Shown here in pieces: positions 6,700 through 14,093 of a stretch of DNA of 17,791 nucleotides (positions are counted from its first letter, which is position 1; each line of letters begins with the position of its first letter). The notes under the pieces were generated by a model. That model was not told the DNA's origin. It saw nothing but the letters and a program-made list of their open reading frames with translations, and made no database searches. Source of the DNA: UMGS621 sp964468815 (GTDB lineage: Bacteria; Bacillota; Clostridia; Christensenellales; Borkfalkiaceae); assembly GCA_964468815.1 (NCBI GenBank), contig CAYXWN010000036.1:1-17791 (forward strand), in the 5' to 3' direction. The translations under genes were made by a program, and so were the position numbers.

Positions 6700-8637
6700 T
6701 TAACCGATCCAATACTGTTCGGGATTGCCGTGTCCCGTAAAACCGTAACTCCAAGAGGGCGAAAGTTCCGATACGTTATGCATGTTGTTCTTCACAAGAT
6801 ACACCGCAGGAAGTCTGGAACAAATTCCCATGATTAAGAAATTATCTTTATGAATCTTTAAGATCTCTTTCACCAAACGATCCTGCTCGGTTTTGTCAGC
6901 CGTTTTGACAAGTTCTTCTCCTAACTTCCAAAGATCCTTTACGCACTGCATCGGCTCTGTTCCGCCCGTACCGTTGGTTGATCTCCACGTATAACCGCCT
7001 GCGGCATAACGCTGCGGCCAAGCGAAATAGTCGTATCCGGTATAGTCGTTTACGCTCAAATCGGATAAAATCTCAAATCCGCCGCCACCCGTGAATACGG
7101 TACAATCGAAATCGTTACCCGCGCAACGCGTTTCCCAAAGAGAAATATCCATCGGTTTCGTCGTTGCCTTAATTCCGACTGCATTCCAATAATTCGCAAT
7201 CAAGTTTGCAACGTCGTTCCATTGAGAAGAATACTGCGGGACGTCAATCTGAATAGTCAAAATTTTTCCGTTCGACATCAAACGATATCCGTCCGCGTCC
7301 TTCTTATCAAGACCGACGCTATCTAATAAACGATTTGCTTCCGCAACGTTATATTCCGTATATTGCGTAGCTAGCGTTTCGTCGTAATAAACAGAAGCCT
7401 CTGTCGGCGCAAACTGTCTGGCGATCGACGCATACTTTCCGACCGTATATTGCAAGCGAATAATCTCTTCCCTGTCAATTGCATAAGAAAGAGCGGCACG
7501 GAAATCTTTCTGTTGGAAATAAGCGCGCTTTTCCGGATTTTTTGCAGTCGTGTTAATATGAATATTCATCGCATTGGGTTCATCGAATTCATACGTATAA
7601 ATCTCGTAATCCCCCGTCGCTTTGTTTTGAGCAAAGAAAGAATAATCGGACATTCTTTCCATAACGGACGCATAAGCGATTTCAAATTCTCCGCTGACGA
7701 CCTTTGCGACAACCAACTCATCGTCCTGAACGATATTGATCAAGCACGTATCGATATACGGAAGTTGACGCCCTTGATCGTCTGTAACCCAATAATAAGG
7801 ATTTCGATCGAGCACCAACTGCGTTGCAGCCGTTCCGGCCGTCTTTAATACCCACGGAGAAAGAACAGGCATATCGGGATTCGTCGTATAATCCATTCTG
7901 TCCAAGAAACAGTTAACCCAATTATCAAACATCAACTCTTTTGCGATTTTCGTAGCGTTCGTATTATAATCGCCATGGAACTGAGAAAGATAATGCTTGG
8001 GCATAAACCAATACGAACCGGTCGATCCGTCCGCCATACGCGAAAGAATAAACGGACGAGGTGATTCAAACGTCATCGTAAAACTCGTTTCGTCGTTGAT
8101 AACAAGCGTCGCGTCGTCCCACGTAGACGTGCCGGGCGCAACGGTCGTATTCGTCGCGTAAGCCTTCCACCAGAACTCGACGTCCTCCGTCGTCATGGGA
8201 GATCCATCCGACCACTTCATGCCTGCTCTCAACGTTACGTCAAGTTGCTTCGCATCGTCGGACAACGTTACCGATTTTGCGATGTTCGGCACGATTTCGG
8301 AATGATCGTCATTCCATATCACGAGGTTTGTTCCTTGATACTTCCCAACCATGGAAAACGCGTGCCCCTTGGTAGCGTTCGTAACGGTTTGCCTCCACAT
8401 TCCGCCATAAGCGCCGTATTCTTCTACGGTAAGCACTTTCGGTTCGTTCGGTAAACGCTCGCTTAGCGAGGGAAGTTCGCCCTTTTCAACCGCTTGCGTC
8501 AATGCAGGCGCTTCTTTTTGGGAAAGATCAACCTTGCCCGTTTCTCCGCCCGAAGTTCCGCCGTCGCAAGCGACAGCGGAAAAAGCAACGATCGCACTCA
8601 ACATGCAAACAACGAATTTTAAGAATGATTTCTTCAT
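6700..8637 (-). CDS. Extracellular solute-binding lipoprotein, SBP_bac_5 (DppA/OppA) family
   Basis: 645 residues, longer than common OppA proteins (about 540). The signal peptide ends in FSAVAC with the lipidated cysteine at residue 24, then a Gly/Ser linker. Family signs are MKWSDGSPMTTEDVEFWWKA (the conserved W-S-D-G-x-P-x-T-x-x-D box of peptide-class binders), ILSPWVLK, LVLDRNPYYW, FRAALSYAIDREEI, and ANRLLDSVGLDKKDADGYR. Binders of this size and clade often serve oligosaccharides rather than peptides in glycan-degrading bacteria, and the flanking glycosidases point the same way; the ligand itself is inferred. ATG 8637 overlaps the preceding stop by 4 nt (ATGA), with AGGAGG 7 nt upstream. 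Confidence 0.9.
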   Translation of the reverse strand: MKKSFLKFVVCMLSAIVAFSAVACDGGTSGGETGKVDLSQKEAPALTQAVEKGELPSLSERLPNEPKVLTVEEYGAYGGMWRQTVTNATKGHAFSMVGKYQGTNLVIWNDDHSEIVPNIAKSVTLSDDAKQLDVTLRAGMKWSDGSPMTTEDVEFWWKAYATNTTVAPGTSTWDDATLVINDETSFTMTFESPRPFILSRMADGSTGSYWFMPKHYLSQFHGDYNTNATKIAKELMFDNWVNCFLDRMDYTTNPDMPVLSPWVLKTAGTAATQLVLDRNPYYWVTDDQGRQLPYIDTCLINIVQDDELVVAKVVSGEFEIAYASVMERMSDYSFFAQNKATGDYEIYTYEFDEPNAMNIHINTTAKNPEKRAYFQQKDFRAALSYAIDREEIIRLQYTVGKYASIARQFAPTEASVYYDETLATQYTEYNVAEANRLLDSVGLDKKDADGYRLMSNGKILTIQIDVPQYSSQWNDVANLIANYWNAVGIKATTKPMDISLWETRCAGNDFDCTVFTGGGGFEILSDLSVNDYTGYDYFAWPQRYAAGGYTWRSTNGTGGTEPMQCVKDLWKLGEELVKTADKTEQDRLVKEILKIHKDNFLIMGICSRLPAVYLVKNNMHNVSELSPSWSYGFTGHGNPEQYWIG

Positions 8638-9668
8638 TTTAAGTCCTCCTTTTCTTCAATTCCTTTTAATTTTAATTCACGATAACGGATACAAGAAGTA
8701 TATCTCGTTCCTCGCTCTGTTTTTATTTCAAAAAGTTCTTGCGTAGACCGCAAGCACTCGTCCGTACAATAAGGGCAACGCCCGTGAAAGAAGCACCCTT
8801 CCGGCGGATTGCTGGGATCGGGAACTTCCCCCTCCAAAACCTCTTTTCGAATGACTTTTCCCTCCGTCGTCTTAGGCACGGCAGAAAGCAACGCTTCCGT
8901 ATACGGGTGCAAAGGATTCGCATAAAGTTCCTCGGTATACGCCGTTTCGACAATCTTTCCGACATACATAACCACAACTTTATCGCAAATATGCTTTACC
9001 ACGCTTAAATCGTGTGCGATAAATAAGTAACTCATATCGTAGGTTTCTTTCAGTTGTTTCAATAAATCCAAAATCTGCGCCTGAACGGAAACGTCCAAGG
9101 AAGAAAGCGATTCGTCGCAGACGATAAACCGCGGATTTAAGGCAATGGCTCTCGCAATTCCGATTCTCTGACGCTGACCGCCGCTGAATGAATGAGGATA
9201 GCGATCGCTGTATTCGGGGCGAAGACCTACAATTTGCATCAGTTTTTCAACCTCCGCCTTTTTCTCCGCCTTTGTCATACGCGTAAACGCCGAAAGCGGT
9301 TCTCCGATAATGTTGACCGTCGTCATACGAGGATCAAGCGAAGAAAACGGATCTTGAAAAATCATCTGAATATCTTTCCGATATTTACGGAATTCCTTTT
9401 CTTTGATTTTCGCGAGATCGACAACGTTTCCCTCTTTGTCGTAATACAGAATTTCGCCTTCGTCCGGATCAAGTAACCGAACGATACAATTTCCCGTCGT
9501 GCTCTTTCCGCACCCGGATTCACCGACTAAGCCGACTGTTTCGTGTTCGTCAATTGTAAACGAAACGTCGTTTACCGCTTTTACGTTTCCGATAACGCGG
9601 TTAGACAGCCCCTTTTTGATCGGAAAAAACTTTTTTAAGTTTTTGATTTCAAGCAACGGTTTACCCAT
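8634..9668 (-). CDS. ABC transporter ATP-binding protein, OppF/DppF type
   Basis: 344 residues. Walker A is GESGCGKST (residues about 49-57), the signature is SFSGGQRQRIGIARA, Walker B is FIVCDESLSSLD, and the switch histidine lies in LFIAHDLSVV. In OppF proteins Walker B usually reads CDEPVSALD; here the proline is serine, while the catalytic glutamate is kept. The C-terminal oligopeptide-transporter domain carries a four-cysteine cluster (GCFFHGRCPYCTDEC) of the kind reported to bind iron-sulfur in this family. It starts inside the end of the OppD-type gene (8-nt overlap) and its own stop overlaps the next start, so it is tightly coupled on both sides. It should form the ATPase heterodimer with the product of 9661-10665. 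Confidence 0.93.
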   Translation of the reverse strand: MGKPLLEIKNLKKFFPIKKGLSNRVIGNVKAVNDVSFTIDEHETVGLVGESGCGKSTTGNCIVRLLDPDEGEILYYDKEGNVVDLAKIKEKEFRKYRKDIQMIFQDPFSSLDPRMTTVNIIGEPLSAFTRMTKAEKKAEVEKLMQIVGLRPEYSDRYPHSFSGGQRQRIGIARAIALNPRFIVCDESLSSLDVSVQAQILDLLKQLKETYDMSYLFIAHDLSVVKHICDKVVVMYVGKIVETAYTEELYANPLHPYTEALLSAVPKTTEGKVIRKEVLEGEVPDPSNPPEGCFFHGRCPYCTDECLRSTQELFEIKTERGTRYTSCIRYRELKLKGIEEKEDLK

Positions 9669-10665
9669 GATTGTTCTCTCCGTATAAATGACAACTTACT
9701 TTGTGTCCTTTGCTGATTTCGACGATCGGCGGACGAACGCAATCGCACAAGCCCTTGATCGCTTTCGGACATCTCGGATGGTACGTGCACCCGTTCGGAA
9801 TATTGTATTGATCGGGAACGTTTCCCTCGATATACGAAAGTTTCGTTCCGCGTTTATCCGTAATTTTCGGAATGGAAGCAAACAGCCCTCTCGTATAAGG
9901 ATGTAGCGGATTTTCCATCAACTCCGTCGTCGGGCATATCTCAACGATATACCCTAAATACATGACGGCAACGACGTCGGACGTTTCTGCAATGATTCCC
10001 ATATTGTGATTGATCATCAAAATGGACATACCCAAATCTTGTTGCAATTCCATCATGAGATTCAAAATCTGCGCTTGAACGGTTACGTCCAAAGAAGTTG
10101 TCGGCTCATCCGCAATCAAAAGCCGAGGATTCCCGGCAAGAGCCATTGCGATCATGGCTCTTTGTCGCATACCTCCCGAAAGTTGATAGTGATACTCGTC
10201 GATCCGTTGCTCCGGTTTTGCGATTTTTACTTTTCGCAAAAGTTCGATCGCATAATTTCTCCATTCGGTTTTCGGAATATCCGGGCGATGCAGTTTGATC
10301 GCTTCGATAATTTGATTTCCGACCGTATATACGGGACAGAACGCAGTCATCGGCTCTTGGAAGATCATTGCGATTTCTTTTCCGTGCAGAAGTTCCATAC
10401 GCTTGTCCTTTTCGGGAAGCGCGGCGATATCAAAAACACCGTCTCTCCCATGGAAAAGAATTTCTCCGCGTTCGATCCAACCGTTTTCCGGTAAAATCCG
10501 CATGATCGCACTGGACGAAACACTCTTTCCGCACCCGGATTCCCCGACCAAGCCGAGCGTTTGTCCCTCCATAATATCGTAACTGACGCCGTTCACCGCA
10601 CTTACAATTCCCTCGTCTGTACGAAATTTTACGTATAAGTCTTTAACCTCTATAAGTTTTCCCAA
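9661..10665 (-). CDS. ABC transporter ATP-binding protein, OppD/DppD type (TTG start)
   Basis: 334 residues from TTG 10665. This start is chosen because AAGGAG lies 9 nt upstream and the protein then opens with GKLIEVKDLYVKF, the normal beginning of the family; the open frame upstream (to 10761) encodes nothing recognisable and has no ribosome binding site. Walker A is GESGCGKS (about 41-48), the signature LSGGMRQRAMIA, Walker B LLIADEPTTSLD, and the H-loop MINHNMGI (the His follows Asn). The C-terminal domain carries the cysteine-containing NGCTYHPRCPKAIKGLCD. It follows a 115-nt gap holding a terminator-like hairpin and overlaps the OppF-type gene by 8 nt. Confidence 0.92.
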   Translation of the reverse strand: MGKLIEVKDLYVKFRTDEGIVSAVNGVSYDIMEGQTLGLVGESGCGKSVSSSAIMRILPENGWIERGEILFHGRDGVFDIAALPEKDKRMELLHGKEIAMIFQEPMTAFCPVYTVGNQIIEAIKLHRPDIPKTEWRNYAIELLRKVKIAKPEQRIDEYHYQLSGGMRQRAMIAMALAGNPRLLIADEPTTSLDVTVQAQILNLMMELQQDLGMSILMINHNMGIIAETSDVVAVMYLGYIVEICPTTELMENPLHPYTRGLFASIPKITDKRGTKLSYIEGNVPDQYNIPNGCTYHPRCPKAIKGLCDCVRPPIVEISKGHKVSCHLYGENNHG

Positions 10666-10735
10666 AACGTTTTTCTCCTTAATCGGAAATCGATTGTTTT
10701 CTGTCGAGCATAACGCTCCGTTTATCAAACAAAGA

Positions 10736-10769
10736 AGCGGCATTTGAGATGTTAAGCACAAACGCCGCT
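10736..10769 (-). terminator. Terminator-like hairpin inside the operon, candidate attenuator
   Basis: On the minus strand AGCGGCGTTT and AAATGCCGCT pair over 10 bp (one G-U) around a 14-nt loop, followed by a T-rich but interrupted tail (TCTTTGTTTG). It lies between the surface-protein stop (10780) and the OppD-type start (10665). Partial read-through would give more surface protein than transporter. Confidence 0.55.
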
Positions 10770-10779
10770 ATCTCCTCGT

Positions 10780-12894
10780 TTATTTACTTTGCTTTTTTCT
10801 CTTCAAGCAAACCGCCGCAGCCGCAAGCAAAACGATACCGACAAACAAGCCGGACGAAACGGAACCGCCGCAACCGCCCTTGTTTTCCGTTTGATTTCCG
10901 CCGGAAGGATTATCTCCGCCGGGCGTCGGATTAACGGGAGTTTCCGGATCTTCGGGATACACGATTCCGCCGCCGGACGAGTCGTCTTTTACTTGATAGC
11001 CGGGTTCGGAAGTCTTCGCAAATTCAATTGTCTTGATTGCAACCGTTCCGGAAGAAATCACTTCGTCGTTAAAATCGAAACGAATCATGAAGATAAATCC
11101 GGACCATTCCGAACATTCGGACGCGTCGAATACGTAAGTAACGAAATCGTCTGTTTTTTCCGTTTTGAAATAAAGCAACGCTCTTTCGTTAAACATGCCG
11201 AGCCCCATTGAATCCGTTTGGAAATAAAGAGCCATTTGCTTTGCTTCGATATCCGAACGCATCGTAATGCGAATGTATTTATATTCCGCACTGATTCCCA
11301 AGCCGGGTTGCGAGCACATCAGCGGATCTCCACCCTTTATGGTAAGCAACGCATAGCCGTCTTTCTGTTCAACTTCTGCATTATGAATATTGCACCAACC
11401 GGACAATGAAGAGGAAAAATCGTATTTCACGACGTTTCCGTCAAACCCTTCGGGCGCGGTTTCCGTAAAATTGATCGAATCAATCGTGATCGTTCCGCTC
11501 GCGACTTCGTCGCTACCGTTCAAATCCAAACGGAACAACAACGAACCGTCCCACGACGGATGCCGCGACATATCGACCGTATAAGTTTTAAATTCGGTAG
11601 AATTAGCAAGGATTCCGAAACTTACGCAGTTCGTATCGTTGATGTTTTCTTTAAACTCGACCGCGAAGAACAATCTCATCGCCGAAGCAGCGCTTTCATT
11701 CTTCAACGTAATCGTCATATATTTTTTTGTAGTCGGGATATCTAATGCGGGCGATACGATAAACGCATCCGGAGAAGTTCCGTTATAACCGCACACAATC
11801 CCCTCGCTTCCTTCGGTCAGCGTAGCAGCCGCGCCGGCGCCCCAACCGTTTGCTCCTTGCTTAAAATCAAACTCGCTCGTGGTAACGGGCTCGGGTTCCG
11901 GCTCGACGGGTTTTGTCTTTTCGCAGAACGAAATGGATTTGATTTCCACCGTTCCACTCGTCCCCTTAACATCAAGTCTGAAATGAACGATCGTTCCGCT
12001 CCATTTCGCATAAGCACTCATATCGACCTTATAAGTTTGATACGCTTCGTCGTTTTGCGACAAATTAAGAATAAAGGTATCGCCATCCCCCGTAAATCCA
12101 CCGACGGTTGCCGCGAAAAAGAGTTGTAGCGAAGCCGCATTCGACGTATTCTTTATTTCAAAGACAATTTCTTTGTTCGTATCGGCGTTGATTCTCGTTT
12201 CGGAAGACAAAATAATAGGATTCGCGCCGTTAAGATTAAGTGCCATAGCGCTGTTATCAGCCGTTCTGCCAATGGCTAAATCTTCCGTTCCCAAATACCA
12301 CCCTGCACTGTCCGCAGAAAAATCGAATTTCGTTGCAAAGTCCGATTGATCGGGTTGTTCACCGGCTTTTCCTGAAAACAAAATAGACTTCACGTCGACG
12401 TTTCCGCTCGTCCCCTTGATATCAAGACGGAAATGAACGATCGTTCCGCTCCATTTTGCACACGTACTCATATCGATGGTATACGTTTTATAGTCGACGT
12501 CTTCTTGCGTAATCGGAATCACGACCGTATCGCCGTCCCCCGTAAATCCACCGACGGTTGCCGCGAAAAAGAGTTGTAGCGAAGCCGCGTTTGAATTGTT
12601 TTTCAATTCAATCGTCATCGTATTGTTTGCGGCGTCAATACTCGTTGCGGACGACAAAATAATAGGACCATTTCCGTCAACTGTTTGCAACGTCAGTTTC
12701 ATTGCCGTTCCATCGTCGCTTCTTTCGATCGCAACGTCATTCGTGCCGATATACCAGCCGGCACTGTCCGCAGAAAAACGGAAGCCGACAGAGATATCCG
12801 CACGCGCGAAAAGCGGCGTCATTGCAAAAACAATGCCGCAGACTATACACACGATAAAAGTACCGAGTAATACAGATAAACTTTTTCTCATCAT
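10780..12894 (-). CDS. Cell-surface protein with four carbohydrate-binding-like repeats and C-terminal membrane tail
   Basis: 704 residues. A long signal peptide (residues 1-32, ending FARA) precedes four repeats of about 140 residues. Each begins with an F/Y-DFS-x-x-x-x-GW motif and ends with a KWSGTIVHFRLDIKG-like strand and IKSI-x-F. The pattern of W-SG, FRLD and Asn/Ser-rich strands resembles beta-sandwich carbohydrate-binding modules. Repeats 1 and 2 are closest, 3 and 4 more diverged. A Pro/Glu-rich linker (PVEPEPEP) separates 2 and 3. A Pro/Gly/Ser/Asn-rich spacer after repeat 4 leads to GGCGGS, a hydrophobic helix and a final KRKKQSK. There is no LPxTG, so it is probably held by this tail. 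ATG 12894 has AGGAG 7 nt upstream. As the first gene of the operon, a glycan-capturing role is inferred. Confidence 0.75.
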   Translation of the reverse strand: MMRKSLSVLLGTFIVCIVCGIVFAMTPLFARADISVGFRFSADSAGWYIGTNDVAIERSDDGTAMKLTLQTVDGNGPIILSSATSIDAANNTMTIELKNNSNAASLQLFFAATVGGFTGDGDTVVIPITQEDVDYKTYTIDMSTCAKWSGTIVHFRLDIKGTSGNVDVKSILFSGKAGEQPDQSDFATKFDFSADSAGWYLGTEDLAIGRTADNSAMALNLNGANPIILSSETRINADTNKEIVFEIKNTSNAASLQLFFAATVGGFTGDGDTFILNLSQNDEAYQTYKVDMSAYAKWSGTIVHFRLDVKGTSGTVEIKSISFCEKTKPVEPEPEPVTTSEFDFKQGANGWGAGAAATLTEGSEGIVCGYNGTSPDAFIVSPALDIPTTKKYMTITLKNESAASAMRLFFAVEFKENINDTNCVSFGILANSTEFKTYTVDMSRHPSWDGSLLFRLDLNGSDEVASGTITIDSINFTETAPEGFDGNVVKYDFSSSLSGWCNIHNAEVEQKDGYALLTIKGGDPLMCSQPGLGISAEYKYIRITMRSDIEAKQMALYFQTDSMGLGMFNERALLYFKTEKTDDFVTYVFDASECSEWSGFIFMIRFDFNDEVISSGTVAIKTIEFAKTSEPGYQVKDDSSGGGIVYPEDPETPVNPTPGGDNPSGGNQTENKGGCGGSVSSGLFVGIVLLAAAAVCLKRKKQSK
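12086..12138 (-). repeat. 53-nt exact repeat, copy in repeat domain 2
   Basis: Identical base for base to 12536-12588, offset 450 nt, while the surrounding domain sequence differs at many positions. It encodes the segment around LQLFFAATVGGFTGDGD. This fits a recent duplication or gene conversion between domains 1 and 2 of the surface protein. Confidence 0.85.
12536..12588 (-). repeat. 53-nt exact repeat, copy in repeat domain 1
   Basis: Partner of 12086-12138. The identity spans third codon positions, so it is not explained by protein-level selection alone. Confidence 0.85.
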
Positions 12895-12924
12895 TCAAAA
12901 TCTCCTATGTTTTTTACTATTTCT

Positions 12925-12952
12925 AGAATAGCACAAAAACGAAAATATGCAA
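12925..12952 (-). promoter_or_regulatory. Probable promoter of the carbohydrate operon
   Basis: On the minus strand TTGCAT (12947-12952), a 16-nt spacer and TATTCT (12925-12930) with an upstream TG (TGCTATTCT, extended -10). Transcription would start near 12918, some 24 nt before ATG 12894. The weak -35 fits activator dependence. It is a hand-found match with no experimental support. Confidence 0.5.
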
Positions 12953-12977
12953 GACAAGTAATGTCAAAAAGCGGACA

Positions 12978-12991
12978 TCGATTGTCTTTAC
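12978..12991. promoter_or_regulatory. Direct repeat, candidate AraC-family binding site (copy 1)
   Basis: TCGATTGTCTTTAC; it matches copy 2 at 13077-13090 in 13 of 14 positions, same orientation, 99 nt apart. It lies just upstream of the predicted -35 of the minus-strand operon, where an activator would bind. Nearby CAAGTAA and TTACTTG add a loose inverted repeat around it. Confidence 0.45.
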
Positions 12992-13012
12992 TTGAAAAGC
13001 AATTCCAAAAAA

Positions 13013-13041
13013 TTGAAAAATACCGTCAAAAACAATAGATT
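13013..13041 (+). promoter_or_regulatory. Possible promoter of the AraC-family gene
   Basis: TTGAAA (13013-13018), 17 nt, then TAGATT (13036-13041), which matches four of six consensus positions. Other weak -10 candidates lie downstream (around TAAACT near 13060). The stretch between the divergent genes (12895-13169) holds no other gene. Confidence 0.3.
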
Positions 13042-13076
13042 ATTTCATTGTTTTGTAGTAAACTATTTTTACAGAC

Positions 13077-13090
13077 TCGATTGTCATTAC
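13077..13090. promoter_or_regulatory. Direct repeat, candidate AraC-family binding site (copy 2)
   Basis: TCGATTGTCATTAC, one mismatch from copy 1 at 12978-12991. It lies downstream of the possible promoter of the regulator gene and upstream of its coding region, which would suit autoregulation. Confidence 0.45.
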
Positions 13091-13094
13091 GCGG

Positions 13095-13118
13095 CTCTGC
13101 CTTTTTGCAAAGGCAGAG
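13095..13118 (+). promoter_or_regulatory. Strong hairpin in the leader of the AraC-family gene
   Basis: Perfect 10-bp arms CTCTGCCTTT and AAAGGCAGAG around the loop TTGC, about 50 nt before the start codon. It is not followed by a T run, so it is not a normal terminator. It may stabilise the mRNA or serve as a regulatory structure. Confidence 0.5.
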
Positions 13119-13169
13119 GAAAGAACTGCTTCCGATCTCGCGTTTAACCTATTATTTAAGGAGGGATCT

Positions 13170-14024
13170 ATGCTTTCAAAACTCGCCAATCGCAAAAACA
13201 CGGACGAACGCATTTGGTACGGAAAATTTCAAAATATTACAAATGCTCTTCACTGGCATAACGAATGTGAATTGATCTACGTCGAAAGCGGATCTCTTTC
13301 CGTTATTATCGAAGACAAATCCTATCTCGTCTCGGAAGGGTACTCCATTTTTGTCAAGAGCGACAGTTCCCATCGCATTTTTAGCGAAAAGGATACCGTG
13401 CTTTCTTGTATTCAGTTTTCCCCTTTTCTCATCAAAGAAATAACGGCGAAAAAAGCACTCGTTTCCCCCTTGATTCAAGAAAACCAATCCATCAAAGAGA
13501 CAATGCAAATTATTCATCGAGAGTTTTCAGAAAAGAAATCCTTTTTTCAATTACGAATCGAAGCACTTATTCAAGATATCTTTGTGTCCGTATTTCGCAC
13601 AGAGCCAACCGAAAAAATCAATCGACAAAAAGATGTTGCCTTGACGTTTTCCGAACTTTTGGATACAATCAATACGGAATATCAATTTATTACCTTTGAA
13701 GAAGCAGCAAATCGCATGTATTTTTCTAAATCTTATTTTTCAAAGGTATTCAAACGTTTTTCCGGAATGAATTTTTCTACCTATTTGAATTTGGTGCGAA
13801 TTGAAAAAGCAATCGAAATGCTTGACGAAGGAAAACTGAAAATCACCAATATCGCAACAAGGAGCGGTTTTAATTCTATTCGGAACTTTAACCGAATCTT
13901 TTATAAATACACGGGATACTCGCCGCGCACGCTACCGTCTAACTTTGAACTTGACTTTAAGCCTCAAAAAATTCAAAACGAACGATTTGATCCCACCTTT
14001 GACGGTTATAAAGAATTGACCTAA
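13170..14024 (+). CDS. AraC/XylS-family transcriptional regulator
   Basis: 284 residues. The N-terminal half is a cupin-like sensing domain (LHWHNECELIYVESGSLSVII, then YLVSEGYSIFVKSDSSHRI), a common form in sugar-responsive AraC proteins of Firmicutes. The C-terminal hundred residues (about 165-265) carry both helix-turn-helix motifs: FITFEEAANRMYFSKSYFSKVFK and ITNIATRSGFNSIRNFNRIFYKYTGYSP, the latter being the strongly conserved AraC signature. ATG 13170 has AGGAGGG about 6 nt upstream. It is divergent from the glycan operon and shares a 275-nt intergenic region with it, so activation of that operon in response to an imported sugar is the natural inference. The coding strand is AT-richer than the operon. 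No clear terminator follows immediately; the hairpin at 14205-14235 could serve. Confidence 0.92.
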   Translation: MLSKLANRKNTDERIWYGKFQNITNALHWHNECELIYVESGSLSVIIEDKSYLVSEGYSIFVKSDSSHRIFSEKDTVLSCIQFSPFLIKEITAKKALVSPLIQENQSIKETMQIIHREFSEKKSFFQLRIEALIQDIFVSVFRTEPTEKINRQKDVALTFSELLDTINTEYQFITFEEAANRMYFSKSYFSKVFKRFSGMNFSTYLNLVRIEKAIEMLDEGKLKITNIATRSGFNSIRNFNRIFYKYTGYSPRTLPSNFELDFKPQKIQNERFDPTFDGYKELT

Positions 14025-14093
14025 AAAACTTTTCCCGTTTGCAAGCACGCTGATAATTTAAAAACAATATTTTAAATACAGTACTCTAAAAAA

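Noticed and set aside
10006..10494. 162-residue plus-strand ORF opposite the OppD-type gene
   Set aside because: It lies fully inside a gene with clear Walker motifs and has no family signature of its own.
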